64,000 nucleotides of DNA from Sycobia sp. Sy_11 (lineage: Eukaryota > Arthropoda > Insecta > Hymenoptera > Epichrysomallidae), in NCBI GenBank assembly GCA_018907035.1, contig JACCIC010000179.1:580001-644000 (forward strand), in the 5' to 3' direction. Below, piece by piece: positions 36,000 to 49,300 of the stretch. The notes under the pieces are model-generated. The model did no database searches, had not been told where the DNA came from, and saw only the letters and a program-made list of their open reading frames with translations. A program made the position numbers and the translations under genes. How positions within the stretch are numbered: position 1 is the first letter of the stretch; each line of letters opens with the position of its first letter.

Positions 36000-36273
36000 A
36001 TGTCCGATCAGACAATTCCTACAAATATTGGCAGAAATATCGTTCGTTCCGCTAACGTATCTGACTTTCGGTTTTATTTCTCCGTGCTAATTAATCCGAA
36101 TGGTCGCGAAATCGATAGAAATGAAATTTTTCCAATCCATATTCAGATTTCCGGAAATGGAAAACGTTACCAGGTCAGTGTCAGTCTGTTAATCAGAGCG
36201 AAGGATCGGGAACGACAACGGAAACAACGGGAGGATCATCGCAATTTGCGGCAAATTATCGTTGTCGGCAATT

Positions 36274-36304
<31 letters not shown>

Positions 36305-36762
36305 TATTATCCCGAAACAAGACCGCAGCGTAGTATACGCTGAAACATCCTGCTTCTTTTTTTATTTTATTTCATTTTTTTTTTTTTTCGTTAAAATTTT
36401 TGCAGGAAGGTGGCTCTCGTAATAAGCTCGTATGTTATTTGTCGACCGTAACAGAGGTACAAAGTAACTGGCGGCAGGGGGGGGGGGTTAACAGCGCATA
36501 ACGCGCGCATGCAGCATAATATCAAGAGAAAGCCGAAAAAGGTGGAGGATGATCCCTCTCCCCCCCTCTTCCCCCTCCACCTTCCACCTGTCTCGCTAGC
36601 TCCTTCTTTTTGCGAGCGATTACGACCACGGCCGGTGGTGGAAAAACAAAAAGCAAGAAGAAATCATCGCGAGAAAACGCCGTTCGCCGAACAATGACGT
36701 TCGTGCAAGAGAGTGAGAGGCGCGGAGAGAAGAACAGTCGTCGCCTCACGTGACACACACGC

Positions 36763-36796
36763 AAGCACGCCGCACGCACGCACGCACGCACGCACA
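36763..36796. repeat. (GCAC)n repeat
   Basis: A short CpG-containing tetranucleotide array in a GC-rich island that also holds a G11 run (36477-36487). Confidence 0.9.
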
Positions 36797-37924
36797 CATA
36801 CGCGTCGGCGGCAGAGACACAGCTGTTTGCTCCCGCGACTCCCGAGAAATAATCTTGCACGAATCGCGCTGCCGTCGCCGATAATTATATCAGCTGATCG
36901 AATGATAAATCGTTGCGTAACTATATCTAATACACACATGTGAGCCGGGCCGCGCTCGATGCCGTGGGTGTGCCTGGAAAATTATTCGGTCTCTCGTGCA
37001 GGCTGCTCGGTTAAAACTCTATAAGAAGCTTGATATGGGAAGCGAGGCCCCATATATGTATAAGTCAACATTAATGTCACAATGGGAGCATAGGAAAGTT
37101 TTTGTAGATTATAAATATTATTTTTAAAATTTTTATTTATATTTTTATTTGAAGAATTTTTCACTGACATTTTTATGATAAACGTAGGCGTTTAGCTTTT
37201 ACTTGTCCATTTTTTTTTTTAAGTTCGTGTATTTACGATACAATTTTCTATTTAATGTATCGGCTATATATTTATGCTAGTCATTATCGAAGTGATATCG
37301 AATTGGAACAGAAAGGAGAAATGGTAAGATATTTCGTTCAATCCCGTGTATTCCCACTGAATTGCGTGTTACTGTGATTTTTTTTAAAAAGATGACGAAA
37401 CTCAAATTATCGAATATCGATAAAGAAAAATCCGAGGAAACGTTGGAAGTCAACCAAGCAAAAACTTCCACTCCTGTTTATTTTTACCGCAAGCCGCATA
37501 TAATAATTCCTGGGGTTCGCAATTAATTTGCTTTAGCTGTAATGATAACTTGAGCGCACTCTTGATGATTGGTGTGGCGCCCCGATTTCTCGCGTTCTCT
37601 GTCTTCTCTCCCTCATTTTGGACGTATCTACAGGATATAGAGAACGTCACGGAATATCACGCGGACTTTGCGCGTTTCTATATATTATGCATGTACGTGC
37701 ATGCGTGCGTGCGTGCGTATATGTGCTCACGGTCCGGTGTCGATAATTTTTAACAACTCGCGCAGGAAAGAACGTTTTTTCTTTCCTTTTTTTTTTTTTT
37801 TTGTTCAACTCTCGCATCGTCGCCGCTAATTTTCGCGCGGTGCTCTTATCTCGAATCGCACCGAGTCGCCGCCGTGTCGCCTGGGTTGTGATAAGAGGAA
37901 AAAAAGCGCGCGTAGTCGCATATC

Positions 37925-37928
<4 letters not shown>

Positions 37929-37980
<52 letters not shown>
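37929..37980. repeat. (TA)n microsatellite
   Basis: A TA array of about 52 bp. Confidence 0.97.
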
Positions 37981-37984
<4 letters not shown>

Positions 37985-38395
37985 GCGCTGCTGAGCATTG
38001 TATATCGGAACGCAAGCGCACAAGCGAACCATACGGCATAGAGATAAACGCATATGGGTTATATATGCGTCATTGAGTCTTTCTCTCTCACTCACTCACT
38101 CACTCGTTCGTTTGCTCTCTTTCTTTCTCAACCCGGATCATTTGGACAGTGCGAGTCTATTTTATGAAAAACTAAAAAAAAAAAAAAACCTCGAAAGATT
38201 TTTTGACGGCACGGACGATGTCCGTAGTTCTAATACCGACTTCTTTCTCTCAACTTATACTTATTATTTTTTTCAGAATAAGAAAAAAGCTCGCGGTTGA
38301 TTTTAATTTTATTAGCTTCGCGTACTTCTATTATATATATATAACTGTCGTACTGTTCTCTGGAGTCGCTCGGTAGTATTTATTCTCATCACTCG

Positions 38396-38420
38396 TGTGT
38401 GTGCGCGCGCACGCGCGCGT
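38396..38420. repeat. GT/CG composite tract
   Basis: A short alternating purine-pyrimidine tract, gtgtgtgtgcgcgcgcacg and onward. Confidence 0.85.
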
Positions 38421-39155
38421 GAAACGTGTTGTTGAAGATATGCATGCTTCCATGTCGTGGCTGAATATTATTTTTAGAATGCTCGCACGCCGCCCGCGAG
38501 AAAAGGTAACGGCGATGAATATCGAGCAGCGTGTTAAAAAAAAATGAAGAAAAGAGATGAAGAAATTAATTATTGAAAAATCGTTATTCCCTTCACTATA
38601 TTCTTTTTCTCCGCCTTCTTGATGGAAGCCAGCGAGCGCGCGCAAATTTTGATACGTTTTATTTCTTTCTCTTTTTTTTATGCAACGTGGAACAGAGTCT
38701 GTCTTTTCAGCGAGAGCATCATTCGGGTCGATTTTCGTTTCATTAGCTAACCAATTAGGAAATATATATATATACTTGACTTGACCACCCACTCTGCCGT
38801 ATTGTCAAATCCACAACAATGAAGAGTCGAAGCGTATACGGGAATGCTCTCCTGCGTAATAGTTATGGCCCTTTAACAGTGGCCCACTAATTCATTCTTC
38901 GAACGTCGCATTTTACGCAGATCGAGAAGAAATGTATTATACAATTTGTAACGGCCGTGTACGCGACGTATTACGCGCAACATAATTCAAAGTGCCGCTT
39001 CGCATGGCCGACGCGCAGCTCCTATAGACAGAGTCACGTTCCTCATCTATATAGGCATGCGCGCACTCGTCGCCGCGGATCGAACGTCCTGTCCCGCAAA
39101 TCCAATCAGCGCAACTCGGGAACGTTTAATTTACGAAACGTACGCGTTTTTCCGA

Positions 39156-39158
<3 letters not shown>

Positions 39159-39204
<46 letters not shown>
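39159..39204. repeat. (TA)n microsatellite
   Basis: A TA array of about 46 bp in a GC-rich island, followed by short CA/TA steps. Confidence 0.97.
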
Positions 39205-39210
<6 letters not shown>

Positions 39211-39375
39211 CATATACATATGTATATAAATCCCCGGCGACTGACATAACCCACTTAACATCCGTTCCCCCCGGACGATCCCCCCTCCCCCGTCACGCGA
39301 TGCGGCGGTGGCGGCGGCACGCGCGCCCGCGGCTCGCGACTCAATAACGAGATTGAAAAATATTAAAAAGAGAGA

Positions 39376-39504
39376 GGGGGGGGGGGGAAGAGCGCACCAA
39401 GCGCGCGTGCCGCGCCGCTATAAGTCCCTTCTTAGACGAGACCGGACAAGTGCTGGATCTCCTCCTCCTCCACCCTGATCCACGTCTCGTCTGATACTCG
39501 GTCG

Positions 39505-39555
<51 letters not shown>

Positions 39556-39660
39556 GGTGTAGGGCCAGTGTAACGTCAGACAGAGAGGGGCAGGGAGGGA
39601 GGGAAAGAGAGAGAGAGTGAGAGATAGAAGAGAGAGAGAGAGGGAGAGAGAGAGATAGAA
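39376..39660. repeat. G12 run, (CT)n array and interrupted GA tract
   Basis: A G12 homopolymer (39376-39387), a CT array (39509-39553) and an interrupted GA tract (about 39596-39660). The switch from CT to GA puts a pyrimidine tract and a purine tract on the same strand in near-inverted arrangement. Confidence 0.93.
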
Positions 39661-40673
39661 GAGAGAAGAGAAAAGTAAAGCGCGTCCATCCGCATGACGC
39701 GAAGAAATTACGGTCTTGGCGTGAACGTTTTACCGGTGCACAAAGAACAAACACTTCCAAGACGTTTTGTGAACTTCCAAAATGCCCAACGACTTTTTTT
39801 TTCTGCAAACATTTTTTATTAAGTTTTTTTTTTTATTTTTTTTTATTTATTCAAATCCAAACTAATATAGCTAGCGTTTACTTACATGAGACTGATGTTA
39901 AATGATGCGCTGTGTCGGTAATTATATAGCTAAAATATTTTTGATTTCTCATAAAGCAATGGGATATTTTCGTACGTTTATTGGTAGAATCGAAATTTGT
40001 TAACTCTAACGTAATGAATTTTATAGGCAGCATAGAACGGAGCAAATAATTTTCTCAAATCGTCTCGTGCGATTAAACGAATGTGCCATTGATATAAGGT
40101 AATTGAAAAAAAAAAATCGAGTCGTTTTAAATCCACACAGGCGAATAATTAACAATGCTTAACGAATAAAAATTTCACGTTTCTCAAAACTTCTATTAAC
40201 GATGTTCCATGGAACGAAACTAATGCAATGCGCAACAAACGAGACAACCTCATCGTCCTTCAGGAAATACAAAACGCAAGCTACACGAACGGTGTTGCCT
40301 GCTCTGGCGTATTGTCGATGTTCTTTGTTTTCTCGGCGTTGTTCTGTCGACCCAGGAAAAGTTGAAACCCAAAATTGTTCGTTTATTTAGAAAATAAAAC
40401 GGAAAAAAAATCCACAGCGGCATTATCGATTCATACGTACAGATTGGAAGGAAAAATGACCCCGCCGGCGAACTGAGAAAATTTGCTTTCAGAGGCCAAA
40501 AAATAACACTTAAAGAACAAGAAGTACCGTAGGTACATGGCATGGCAGTGTCAACCTGCACGCCATTTGTGTAACTTTGTGCTTTGTGCAAGTTTTTGAT
40601 TGTTTACGCCCCAAGATTCTGGAGACGCAATCCGCGTGTCTTCTTCCACGGACTTTTGTTTGTGCTGCATTTG

Positions 40674-40740
40674 CCCCCCCCCCTCCTTCACTCTCTCTTT
40701 CTCTATCTCTCTCTCTCCTCTTATTTTTTCTTTCTCTCTC
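40674..40740. repeat. C10 run and CT-rich tract
   Basis: A C run (40674-40683) leads into an interrupted CT tract. Several overlapping frames here are low-complexity. Confidence 0.9.
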
Positions 40741-41958
40741 CTTGGCCGACAGCCCGACGACGCGCCCGCCAGCCAGTTTCCTTGAGCTCCCCTCTGGACC
40801 CCGGGTTTTTTCGTCGGTGTTGTATGCGCGCGCGCGCACGAGACCGGAAACAATCTGGGCCGATCTCTTTATCTCACTTGGACTGTGGCGCTACGATCGT
40901 TAAGTGTGCGTGTGCGCGCGCACGCGCGCCCGTCTGTGTAATAATAAAATTGGCTAAGAATCCGCACTTTGGCGCGAATACAGATAATTCCTTGAAGCCT
41001 GCGATGCGCTGCGCAAGCTTGCGGCGACAATTTGCGTTGCCACCACGTTGGCGCCTCTGTTTTCACGTGCTACATAGAGATAGTAAATGAACGAGAGAGA
41101 CACAGTGAGACAGGCAGAGACAGACACAGACAAACACAGAGGGTATAGAGTGTATAGAGGTGTTTTTTAAATGTCGCTGCAAAACGGGAATAACAAGGAA
41201 GCGGAAGACGCGTTTGTATTTTTATTTTACATCTACAGTTTTCCGATACTAAATGTATATATGTCCCCAGGTTCCATTGATGTATTGAAGCAGCGCGCGC
41301 GCATTCAGCCACCCACCATCACAGGTGGGGGGTATGGTTTTTTTTTCATAAGCGCGCCGTAAATAAATACCGAAACAACGAGAGGAGTATACAATTACGC
41401 TATTGCCCACGCGACGCCGCCTTGACAATAGTCATCTAACTGTTACTGACGATAAATAATAAAATTTCTCCAGCTGATTTATGGATTTTTAATTCAAGAA
41501 CCCCTCCGGGCGTCACGTTCGCTCAACCGTTGCGCGGTGGATAAGCTATCACTTCAACTATGGGCGGGAGGGAGGAAATAGCAAATTTATTCCCCAGCGC
41601 GTATGTCAACGCACCGGTACATTTTATACTCCCCCGTCATATTCCTGGGAGTGACTTATTTTCCACGCGGCCAACACCTCTCCGTCTATCTCTATCCCCA
41701 TCTCTCTCTCTCCCCCTCGCTCTTTCCCGTCTTGAATTATTGCGCGTCTCGGTGGAGACACTAGAGGAATGAAAGGTGAGGTGGAAGATGACGCGGGAAG
41801 AGAAAAGTTATAAATGAATGATGGTAGTTGCACAAACGAGACTCGCTATAGAAATAGAGACGGCGAGGGGAGTCGGCGGGGGTTTTTGATTTTTTTCGCG
41901 GGGCCCAGTTCGCTCACGCTCTCGATGGGCACGGTTTTTCATCCATTAATTGTTAGAG

Positions 41959-41959
<1 letters not shown>

Positions 41960-42031
<72 letters not shown>
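41960..42031. repeat. (CA)n then (TA)n microsatellite
   Basis: A CA array (41960-42015) is followed directly by TA. The 193-codon frame from 41814 passes through both and is not supported. Confidence 0.97.
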
Positions 42032-42974
42032 TTGTGTATGCATATATAGTAATAATTTAAATGCTAATATAATAAAGACGACTGAAGCTCGGTTAGAGCG
42101 GTATATCATCGTGGATCCAACGACGAAGTGTCGGTCTTCTCCAGAACGGGTTCGCGAGTACAACGGTCAGCGCTTGATTTCTATATTATATATACGGGCG
42201 CCGCTCGAGGCTGCATATACATCGTTTCCTCGACAATTTCTGCAAGGTAATGGAAGGAATTTAAATGTAAATTTATATGGAACCACGGACTTTATTGAAA
42301 TCAACCTGGCGAATTTGAATATAGAAATATATCGATTGTCACGCTATATTAAGGACTTAAAAGAAATGAAATCAAGAATCATTAATGTCAATTGAATTTA
42401 TTAAAAAATATATATAAGAATATGCAGGTAACACTTAACAAATCTTCACTTCTTCCAAGTTTCTTCGAATGTTGCCTCGATTTTATTTATTCATTTTTTT
42501 TTTGTTTGCTTTGAATCCAAATCAAATGACGACTTGTTGCTTTGAAAACAAATAGAGGTCTTCATTATTTTGGAGGAGAAACACTATTATCAAATGGAAG
42601 GAAAAAATGTTCATTCAATTTTAATCACAATTCCACGAGTAGCAGCAATTCTTTAATTTATGAAGCAATTGCTTGTGTATTATACGGCCGTGTAAATAAA
42701 TTGTTTATTCGCACTGACAAATATCGAAGAGAAATAAGAAGATATTTGCCAGTTTTACTTGACGCATAAGGTGCTTCTGTATTTATTAAAGACTTTTTTT
42801 TTCTTTTAACACGAGCAATAAAATGAGATATTTATTTCGTTATTAATAATTTTATAATTAATATAAATTATAGTACAATTAATCTAAAATAATAATCCAA
42901 TTAATCTCTCGCACGAAGGTTACACAAATGAATCCAGACAAATTATTGATTTGACAATAATAAGTGCTTCTGTG

Positions 42975-42980
<6 letters not shown>

Positions 42981-43031
<51 letters not shown>
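42981..43031. repeat. (CT)n microsatellite
   Basis: A CT array of about 50 bp. Confidence 0.97.
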
Positions 43032-43034
<3 letters not shown>

Positions 43035-43302
43035 CAAGTTTATTTGTTGAGCAAAATGCGTTGATAATAAAGTTTTTCTATATTTTTATCAAAAAACACC
43101 CTGATAATCATTTTCTTCCTTACGGTAATACTCGCGATATTTTAAACATAATTCAGAATGAGATCCCCTTCCCCCTCCTTTCTTTTTACTGTCCGGCCAA
43201 CTAATCAGCAGGTGTGTTTTATATCCTTAAATTACCATTTAAAAGGCCGGTACCGCGCAAAATTTATATTATAACGCCCAGATATCATCGTCAGGGATTT
43301 CC

Positions 43303-43305
<3 letters not shown>

Positions 43306-43348
<43 letters not shown>
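43306..43348. repeat. (TA)n microsatellite
   Basis: A TA array of about 43 bp. A CT array (43566-43599) and a short TA array (43611-43635) follow within 300 bp. Confidence 0.96.
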
Positions 43349-43352
<4 letters not shown>

Positions 43353-43561
43353 TAGATAAACGGTCTTGAAGGTCTTGAATCCTTTTTCCTCGTCCTCTCT
43401 CCCGCCCCTTCTCTATCTCTTTTTTTCTCTCTCCCTATATCTTACGAGCTCCCGTATTATAATATCACCCCAAGTTTGCTCTCCGACTGTTTCTATTTTT
43501 AAACTTAATTAGTCATTTAAAAACGTCATTATGCAGTAGACGGGTAACTGTTGCGTGGAAG

Positions 43562-43600
<39 letters not shown>

Positions 43601-44287
43601 TCTCATGTGGATATATATATATATATATATATATATTCGTGTACGTGCGCAGAAAGTAATTGAATTGCTCATGGTCTCGCGTCCCCCCCCTTTTGTTTAG
43701 GCAGGCATTACCACTGCGTCCGCCCCTTTACCCTTCTTTAGCGAAACAAAAAATTACTTCCTGCTTATCACACTGGCGCACGCACACGCAGGCATGCACG
43801 GATGCATTCACAAGTGTACGCGCGCACTCACCGACGGCGCACAAGTAAGCAGTAGTTTTTACGGGAGCCAGTGTGTTGCGCGCTCGCGCGACCCGAAGTT
43901 GCGCGAGCGGTCGGGGCGCGCGTTTCTGCGAATCTCGCAAGACGATAATAAGAGTCCCGCGTGCGCCCCTCCCTCGCCTCCCCCTCCCCCCTCCTCGCCC
44001 TTCCCGCGCTCTCGTTCCGTCTGGCCCCTCGCGAGGGTGGGAACCGATCCGTGAAGTCTTCAGTCAGACCTGCGGCAACGCTACTGCACGACGACTCCCT
44101 CGGCTAGCACCGTCCTTTTTTATCGGTTATCCCCCCTCCCGGCTGTTTCTCTACAGCGGTCTTTGTCTCTCTCTCTCTCCCTCCCTCTCTCCCTCTCTCT
44201 TCCCCTCTATCCTTGTGCGTCTCGTTGCGCCCCTGTTTAGCGAGGACTTGCTCGCCCCACCTCCTCCTCGTACTTACACACGTAGGT

Positions 44288-44291
<4 letters not shown>

Positions 44292-44343
<52 letters not shown>
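44292..44343. repeat. (TA)n microsatellite
   Basis: A TA array of about 52 bp in a GC-rich island (43680-44500). Confidence 0.97.
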
Positions 44344-44345
<2 letters not shown>

Positions 44346-44838
44346 ACACTACTGCGCCTCTGCGAAAAAAATAATGCGAGCGCGCAACGCGCTCGTTTGT
44401 CTCTCGGTCTTATTATGTGTACGGTTCTCCGAATGAAATTGCTCCGTTTTGGCGGGCCGGCGCGGCGATGGTAGGTGGGGGCGAAAAGTTCGCGAGGGAC
44501 CGCGCGAGTAGCAGTTTTCGGTGGTAAAAGAAAGAACGCTTCTGCCCTTTATCTGGAAATTCAAGCAAGAAATATATTACACGTTGATAATGATGCCCAA
44601 TGCGGTCGTATAATTAAGACCGCCTCGAACTGGACAATTGAACAACTGTTCGGAGCTTAGATACGGGCAGGTTTTCGTTTATTAACGCGAGACGACGAGC
44701 GGCCGAAAATACACATCGACCGTATTAACATCCAACTTATTACGTTTCATATACGTGTCGGGAGCGGTTAAAGCCACAGATTTATGACCCGTTCATCTTT
44801 CAGCAGAACCAAATTTGTCCGCGATCTTGAGAAATACG

Positions 44839-44940
44839 ATGGAGAATCGATATTCTTTCATTTTGCCAAAAGCAGAAACAAAATTGGACGAAATTGGTAA
44901 AGAAGATTTTGAAAGGTTGAAGAAGATTTTGAAATGGTAA
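44839..44940 (+). CDS. 33-codon small ORF, unrecognised
   Basis: The ATG at 44839 begins MENRYSFILPKAETKLDEIG, followed by a charged tail ending LKKILKW and a TAA at 44938-44940. The composition is protein-like, but its 3' half lies in three tandem 20-bp units (44895-44954) of about gaagattttgaaa. A 20-bp period is not a codon multiple, so the repeat did not arise as a protein repeat and the tail may be accidental. No homologue or splice context is recognised. Confidence 0.2.
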   Translation: MENRYSFILPKAETKLDEIGKEDFERLKKILKW

Positions 44941-44954
44941 AAAAGATTTTGAAA
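44895..44954. repeat. Three 20-bp tandem units
   Basis: The units 44895-44914, 44915-44934 and 44935-44954 share the core agattttgaaa with few differences. Confidence 0.9.
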
Positions 44955-45568
44955 ATCGAGTTTTGTACAAAGACTCGAAAACAGTTATTTGGGGGCCTTA
45001 TAAAAAAAATCGTAGGATAACAATATCTCTTAAACCCGATGGGCGCAAAGAACCAGCAAATCGTCGCATAACGAGGCGCTCAAACATACGAAATCAAGCA
45101 ACTCCCAATCCCAAAACCAGTGTCGTCGACGGCTTGGTTCGAATCTCGTTAATTAATCGAGGCGTTGCGAGCTCGTCAGTTAGTGGACCTGAATTTTTTG
45201 GAATTGGAGATTGTTTTTTTGGTTTTTTTTTTTTTACGTCGGCTATAATAGTATTGGGTTTTGCATTTTGTAAGCTTGAGTACCGAGTATGTGGTATAAG
45301 AGGAAGCCGACCGATTTGCACGAAGACGTACTCGCTCATCAGTAGAGGCATATGTCTCTATACGCGACACGAGCCCAAGGCTATATTTGATCTATTTTCC
45401 GTCTGAGATAGGTTCGTTAGCGATTATTGAACACCCATTCTCATCCTAATCCTGTACTGCATTAACTGTAATTTCGCGGTCTTGCAATTACATACGAGGA
45501 ATTTTCCTTTGTTTCTTTCTAATCTACGATCTTAACTTAATTAATTCCTCGTCCGAGAGAAAAGCTAA

Positions 45569-45597
45569 CGAAAAAAAAAAAAAAAAAAAAAAAAAAA
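45569..45597. repeat. Poly(A) tract
   Basis: About 29 A in a row, the longest A run here. A retro-insertion tail is possible, but no target-site duplication is evident. Confidence 0.9.
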
Positions 45598-46366
45598 CTG
45601 GCAGAGCCTCGTTTCCGCGCTCTTTTTTTACGCTTTCGGGACTCGCTGCTGTGATCTGGGCAAGCAGCGCATCGGGACCGATCGATTATCCATTCGTGGC
45701 TGCACCCTAGTGCGCGAGTCTGGAGCTGCTGCTGCTGTTGCACTCCCGCCTCACGATTTAATCCTTCGCCTCTTTCCGGCTCCGTTTACTTTTCCGGTGC
45801 ATGCGCGGTGCATGCGCAACCTTTTATCCCGTCCCCCCGTCCCCCATCGTTCGCGGTTCTCTCTCTCTCTCTCCCTCTCTTATGGGAAAATCCCCCTTCA
45901 ACGCGCACGGGACGGCAGCGTGCCCCCACAGTGTATCGACGCGTGCTGGACCACTCGAGCACGTGTCAAAGGGTGCCTGGATCGTTTGTCCGTGTGCGGG
46001 GTGTTGGTGTATATGATAAAGCTGGTACATTTTGGATTGGGGGTGGGATGGAAGAAACAATTATGCCTGGTGCGTGTGAAAAAAGATAGACTGTTGCACA
46101 GTAACTTTTTTAAATTCATATATCCTGTAACGGCGGGGGGACGTCTGAATTCTTAGTGTCAGGGTAATGATTGTGATATCGCGAGAAGTGTAATTGTTCC
46201 ATTAAACTCCGGTCTTTAAAAATTAAAGTGTATGTATGTTTCTTAATATATATGAGAGTCTTATTCTGTATTAAAAAATTACCTTTTTCTAACTTATTTT
46301 AACGTTTTTTAATATGGTGAGCAAAAATTTCGTTTTTACACGAAAAGTTTTCAACGTTGAAAATGT

Positions 46367-46413
46367 TGTGTGTGTATGTGTGTGTGTGTGTGTGTGCGCG
46401 CGCGCGTGTGTGT
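46367..46413. repeat. Composite GT-CG-GT tract
   Basis: GT block, CG core of about 10 bp, GT block. Confidence 0.95.
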
Positions 46414-46734
46414 CGTTTGTGCGTGTGTTCGTATTTCTATATTTTCAAACTCCCCCTTTTTGAAAAGGGAAGCGAAGGAGGAGCTAAGAGAGAGAAAGAG
46501 AGAAAGTTATAGGGCCAGTTCAAAATTAGCATTTAAATTGCAAACGAACATATAGGCGCGCGGTTTCGAAATTGGTAATAACCGTCCCTACCCCCGTTCC
46601 CCCGGCCCCTCTCCCGCCGCGGACAATGCGCGCGAAAACGTCGAGGCGCGAGCAAGGTTATGGATACCCAGAAGTCGTGTACGCGCGCGCTCGCGCGTAT
46701 GAAAGAACGAACGAACGAAAACGCGCGCGAGCGC

Positions 46735-46737
<3 letters not shown>

Positions 46738-46795
<58 letters not shown>
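46738..46795. repeat. (TA)n microsatellite
   Basis: A TA array of about 58 bp flanked on both sides by CG-rich sequence (cgcgcgagcgcgt / cacgcgggagagcgcgcg). GA (46911-46949) and CT (47022-47050) arrays follow. Confidence 0.97.
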
Positions 46796-46798
<3 letters not shown>

Positions 46799-46908
46799 GC
46801 GGGAGAGCGCGCGCTTTCGTTCAGAAAATTTTATAGTCCGTAAACGGCGACATATTTATTGGAGGGCGGGCATCGCTGATGCTCGCGTCCCTCGAACAAC
46901 GCATCAAC

Positions 46909-46950
<42 letters not shown>

Positions 46951-47015
46951 CTTCGAAAGTTAACCTGTCTCGACTGACTACCCGTCATTCGTCGCTCTTC
47001 AAAACATCCGGCTTG

Positions 47016-47053
<38 letters not shown>

Positions 47054-47349
47054 CTGTCTGTCCATCTCTCTCCGTGTCTCCATTTCTCCGTCTGTCTCTA
47101 TCCTGCTCTCTGATATTGGGTTTCTCCGATGGAAGGCGAACCCTCGTACTCCTGTCTGCACACCGCTTCTGGACTCGGATCTCGCGGCCTCGATATAAAC
47201 TCTGCAAGTGTGCGATCCTCTGCCACTATTTTTTTTCGTCCTTTTTCGTCGGCATAGGGAAAATAATAAATTTTTGGCCTTCCGTCAAATTTCGACGGGG
47301 TCGTGCGCGCTAGAGACGCTTGATCCAATATTGTGGCTGTCTTTCGAGT

Positions 47350-48150
47350 TAAAAAAAAATAAAATAAAAAGGGTTCTTATTAGAGTAGATCTGATATTCG
47401 TGCTTCTTGGATCCATTTTTCTATACCGGGGAACCGAAAGTTTTGTTTTTGTTTTTGTTTTTGAAGTTATTTCTAAACGACAGTTTGTGATAGAAGAACG
47501 AACCCATCTTTCGTTTGAAAAATTTATTTTTTTGACCTTGATAGGATGTCACATTAAATTTCATAAGCATGTTTTTTTTTAATTAAAAACACTATTTTAT
47601 TACCTATGTATTGAGACATTAGTACTATCGGACGATTTACGTTCTCTGTAAAAACCTTTTATTCGTTGGTGTACGTATAAATTTTGTAGAAAAATCGTCT
47701 GTAATTATATAGATCGTGTAATAAGAGGATCAAAAATATTACTCGCAAATTTGCAGCTATATGAGAAAATGATAAAGAAATATTTATATCCCATTAAGTT
47801 TAAAAAAATTGCCGCGCGCATCGATTTCGAAAACTAATATTTGAGGAATTAGCGGGTTGAAAAAAAAACTAAATTAGAATTCTCCGTTCATGCGCCGGGG
47901 CATTAAAAAATCCAAGGTTAATTAAAAAGATTTGAAAAAATATTTGCAGATTATCTAAAAAAACTCTCTGGTACGTTTAATATCAATGAAAATTCGTGTC
48001 GATTTTCACCCGAGAAAAGAGTAATCTATAAATTTTGTAATGTACAGCTCATTATCATTTAAACTTTGCTTCATAATATAATAATACGATGTAAATACAG
48101 CGACCGTGAAAGCATAGCAGCCGTCTCAGGTGGATTTCTGTACAGATCCC
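47350..48150. other. AT-rich segment, nothing recognised
   Basis: No microsatellite longer than about 15 bp and no supported frame. Confidence 0.5.
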
Positions 48151-48553
48151 GTGAACCGTGGACCCTATGGGGGAAAAGCCATGCGAAATATTAATTTAGC
48201 GGATACGTGAATGTCGCGAGAGCCGGAATTAGATGTGCGCGAGGGGGAGAAGCGTAAGAAAGTAAATGACCATTTAAAAATTGTACCTATCGCTCTACGA
48301 TCGATTGAAGGTTCTAGAAGAAACCATCAACGCATCTTCGCATTGAACCTTTAGTATATATTATATATATACATATATAGCTCTGTCCCTTTTTCTCGGG
48401 TAACCGTGGCAATGTACGATCGCGTCGTGTCGGGAAAAGGACGACGCTGTCATATCATGATTAGAGCTCGTCAACACCCCCTGGCGCGAAAGCAATAATC
48501 GAAACCTCGCGAATTTCGAAAATAGAACTACATAGAATTTGGGCCCGCTTTCC

Positions 48554-48557
<4 letters not shown>

Positions 48558-48604
<47 letters not shown>
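48558..48604. repeat. (CT)n microsatellite
   Basis: A CT array of about 47 bp. A GA array follows at 48748-48786. Confidence 0.97.
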
Positions 48605-48607
<3 letters not shown>

Positions 48608-48748
48608 CTCTCTCACTCTCTCCCCCCTACACTCTGCATACAGAGGGAGGATCGTTGACTCCGTATAGTCGACTTAGGGTAGATGGATTTACTCGCAATA
48701 TTCCCATGTAGATTCGCATTCTTTCCTCTTGTACCCGGTGTCAGAAAG

Positions 48749-48789
<41 letters not shown>

Positions 48790-48972
48790 ATTGCTTGCGC
48801 CTCACTTTCGATTCTTTGTTTCACCGAGAGGAGGGGGGGTTAGTGGAGAGGTGCGCATATATAGCACAACAGATCCAAAACACGAAGAAAAGGAAGCGCG
48901 ATGCTTCGACGGGACTCGTGATCGCGAGACAAGTGTGCGCGATTCAGGTTTCACGATTCCGCCGGATTTACC

Positions 48973-49254
48973 TCTATATATATATATATATATAATATAT
49001 ATATATATATACTATATATATATATAAACTCGGTGGCGCGACGAGCATCGCGGAGTTTATCCCTCCGTCTGCGTTTCTTCCTCTCTCCCACTCTGTCTCG
49101 ATTCCTTGTGTAAATTTTGTGCCTGTATGGTATGCTGTATAATATATATATGTGCTGTATGGTATGCGTTATATGTATATATATATATATATGTTGTGTT
49201 GGGTGCCCCCTGTTGTCAGATCGAATAAGAGAGAGAGATGAGAGAGAGAGAGAG

Positions 49255-49295
<41 letters not shown>

Positions 49296-49300
49296 GAGAA
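48973..49300. repeat. TA blocks, 31-bp imperfect duplication and GA tract
   Basis: An interrupted TA array (48973-49025), two similar units built on ctgtatggtatgc and TA (about 49120-49185), and a long interrupted GA tract (about 49210-49300). Confidence 0.85.

Noticed and set aside
35928..36422. 164-codon frame from a true ATG
   Set aside because: It contains a poly-Lys stretch from an A run and poly-Phe stretches from T runs; no domain.
36400..36450. Acceptor-like ttttttgcag as possible second exon of the 20-kb gene
   Set aside because: Joined in the required phase, the frame stops after about 15 codons and no donor precedes the stop.
41814..42395. 193-codon frame
   Set aside because: The central part is translated CA/TA repeat; the tail has no recognised motif or splice context.
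45128..45150. T-arm-like ggttcgaatc, possible tRNA
   Set aside because: The flanks do not form a T stem or acceptor stem and no A/B box arrangement is present.
46572..47198. 208-codon plus-strand frame
   Set aside because: It passes through TA, GA and CT arrays; its length is a consequence of stop-free repeats.
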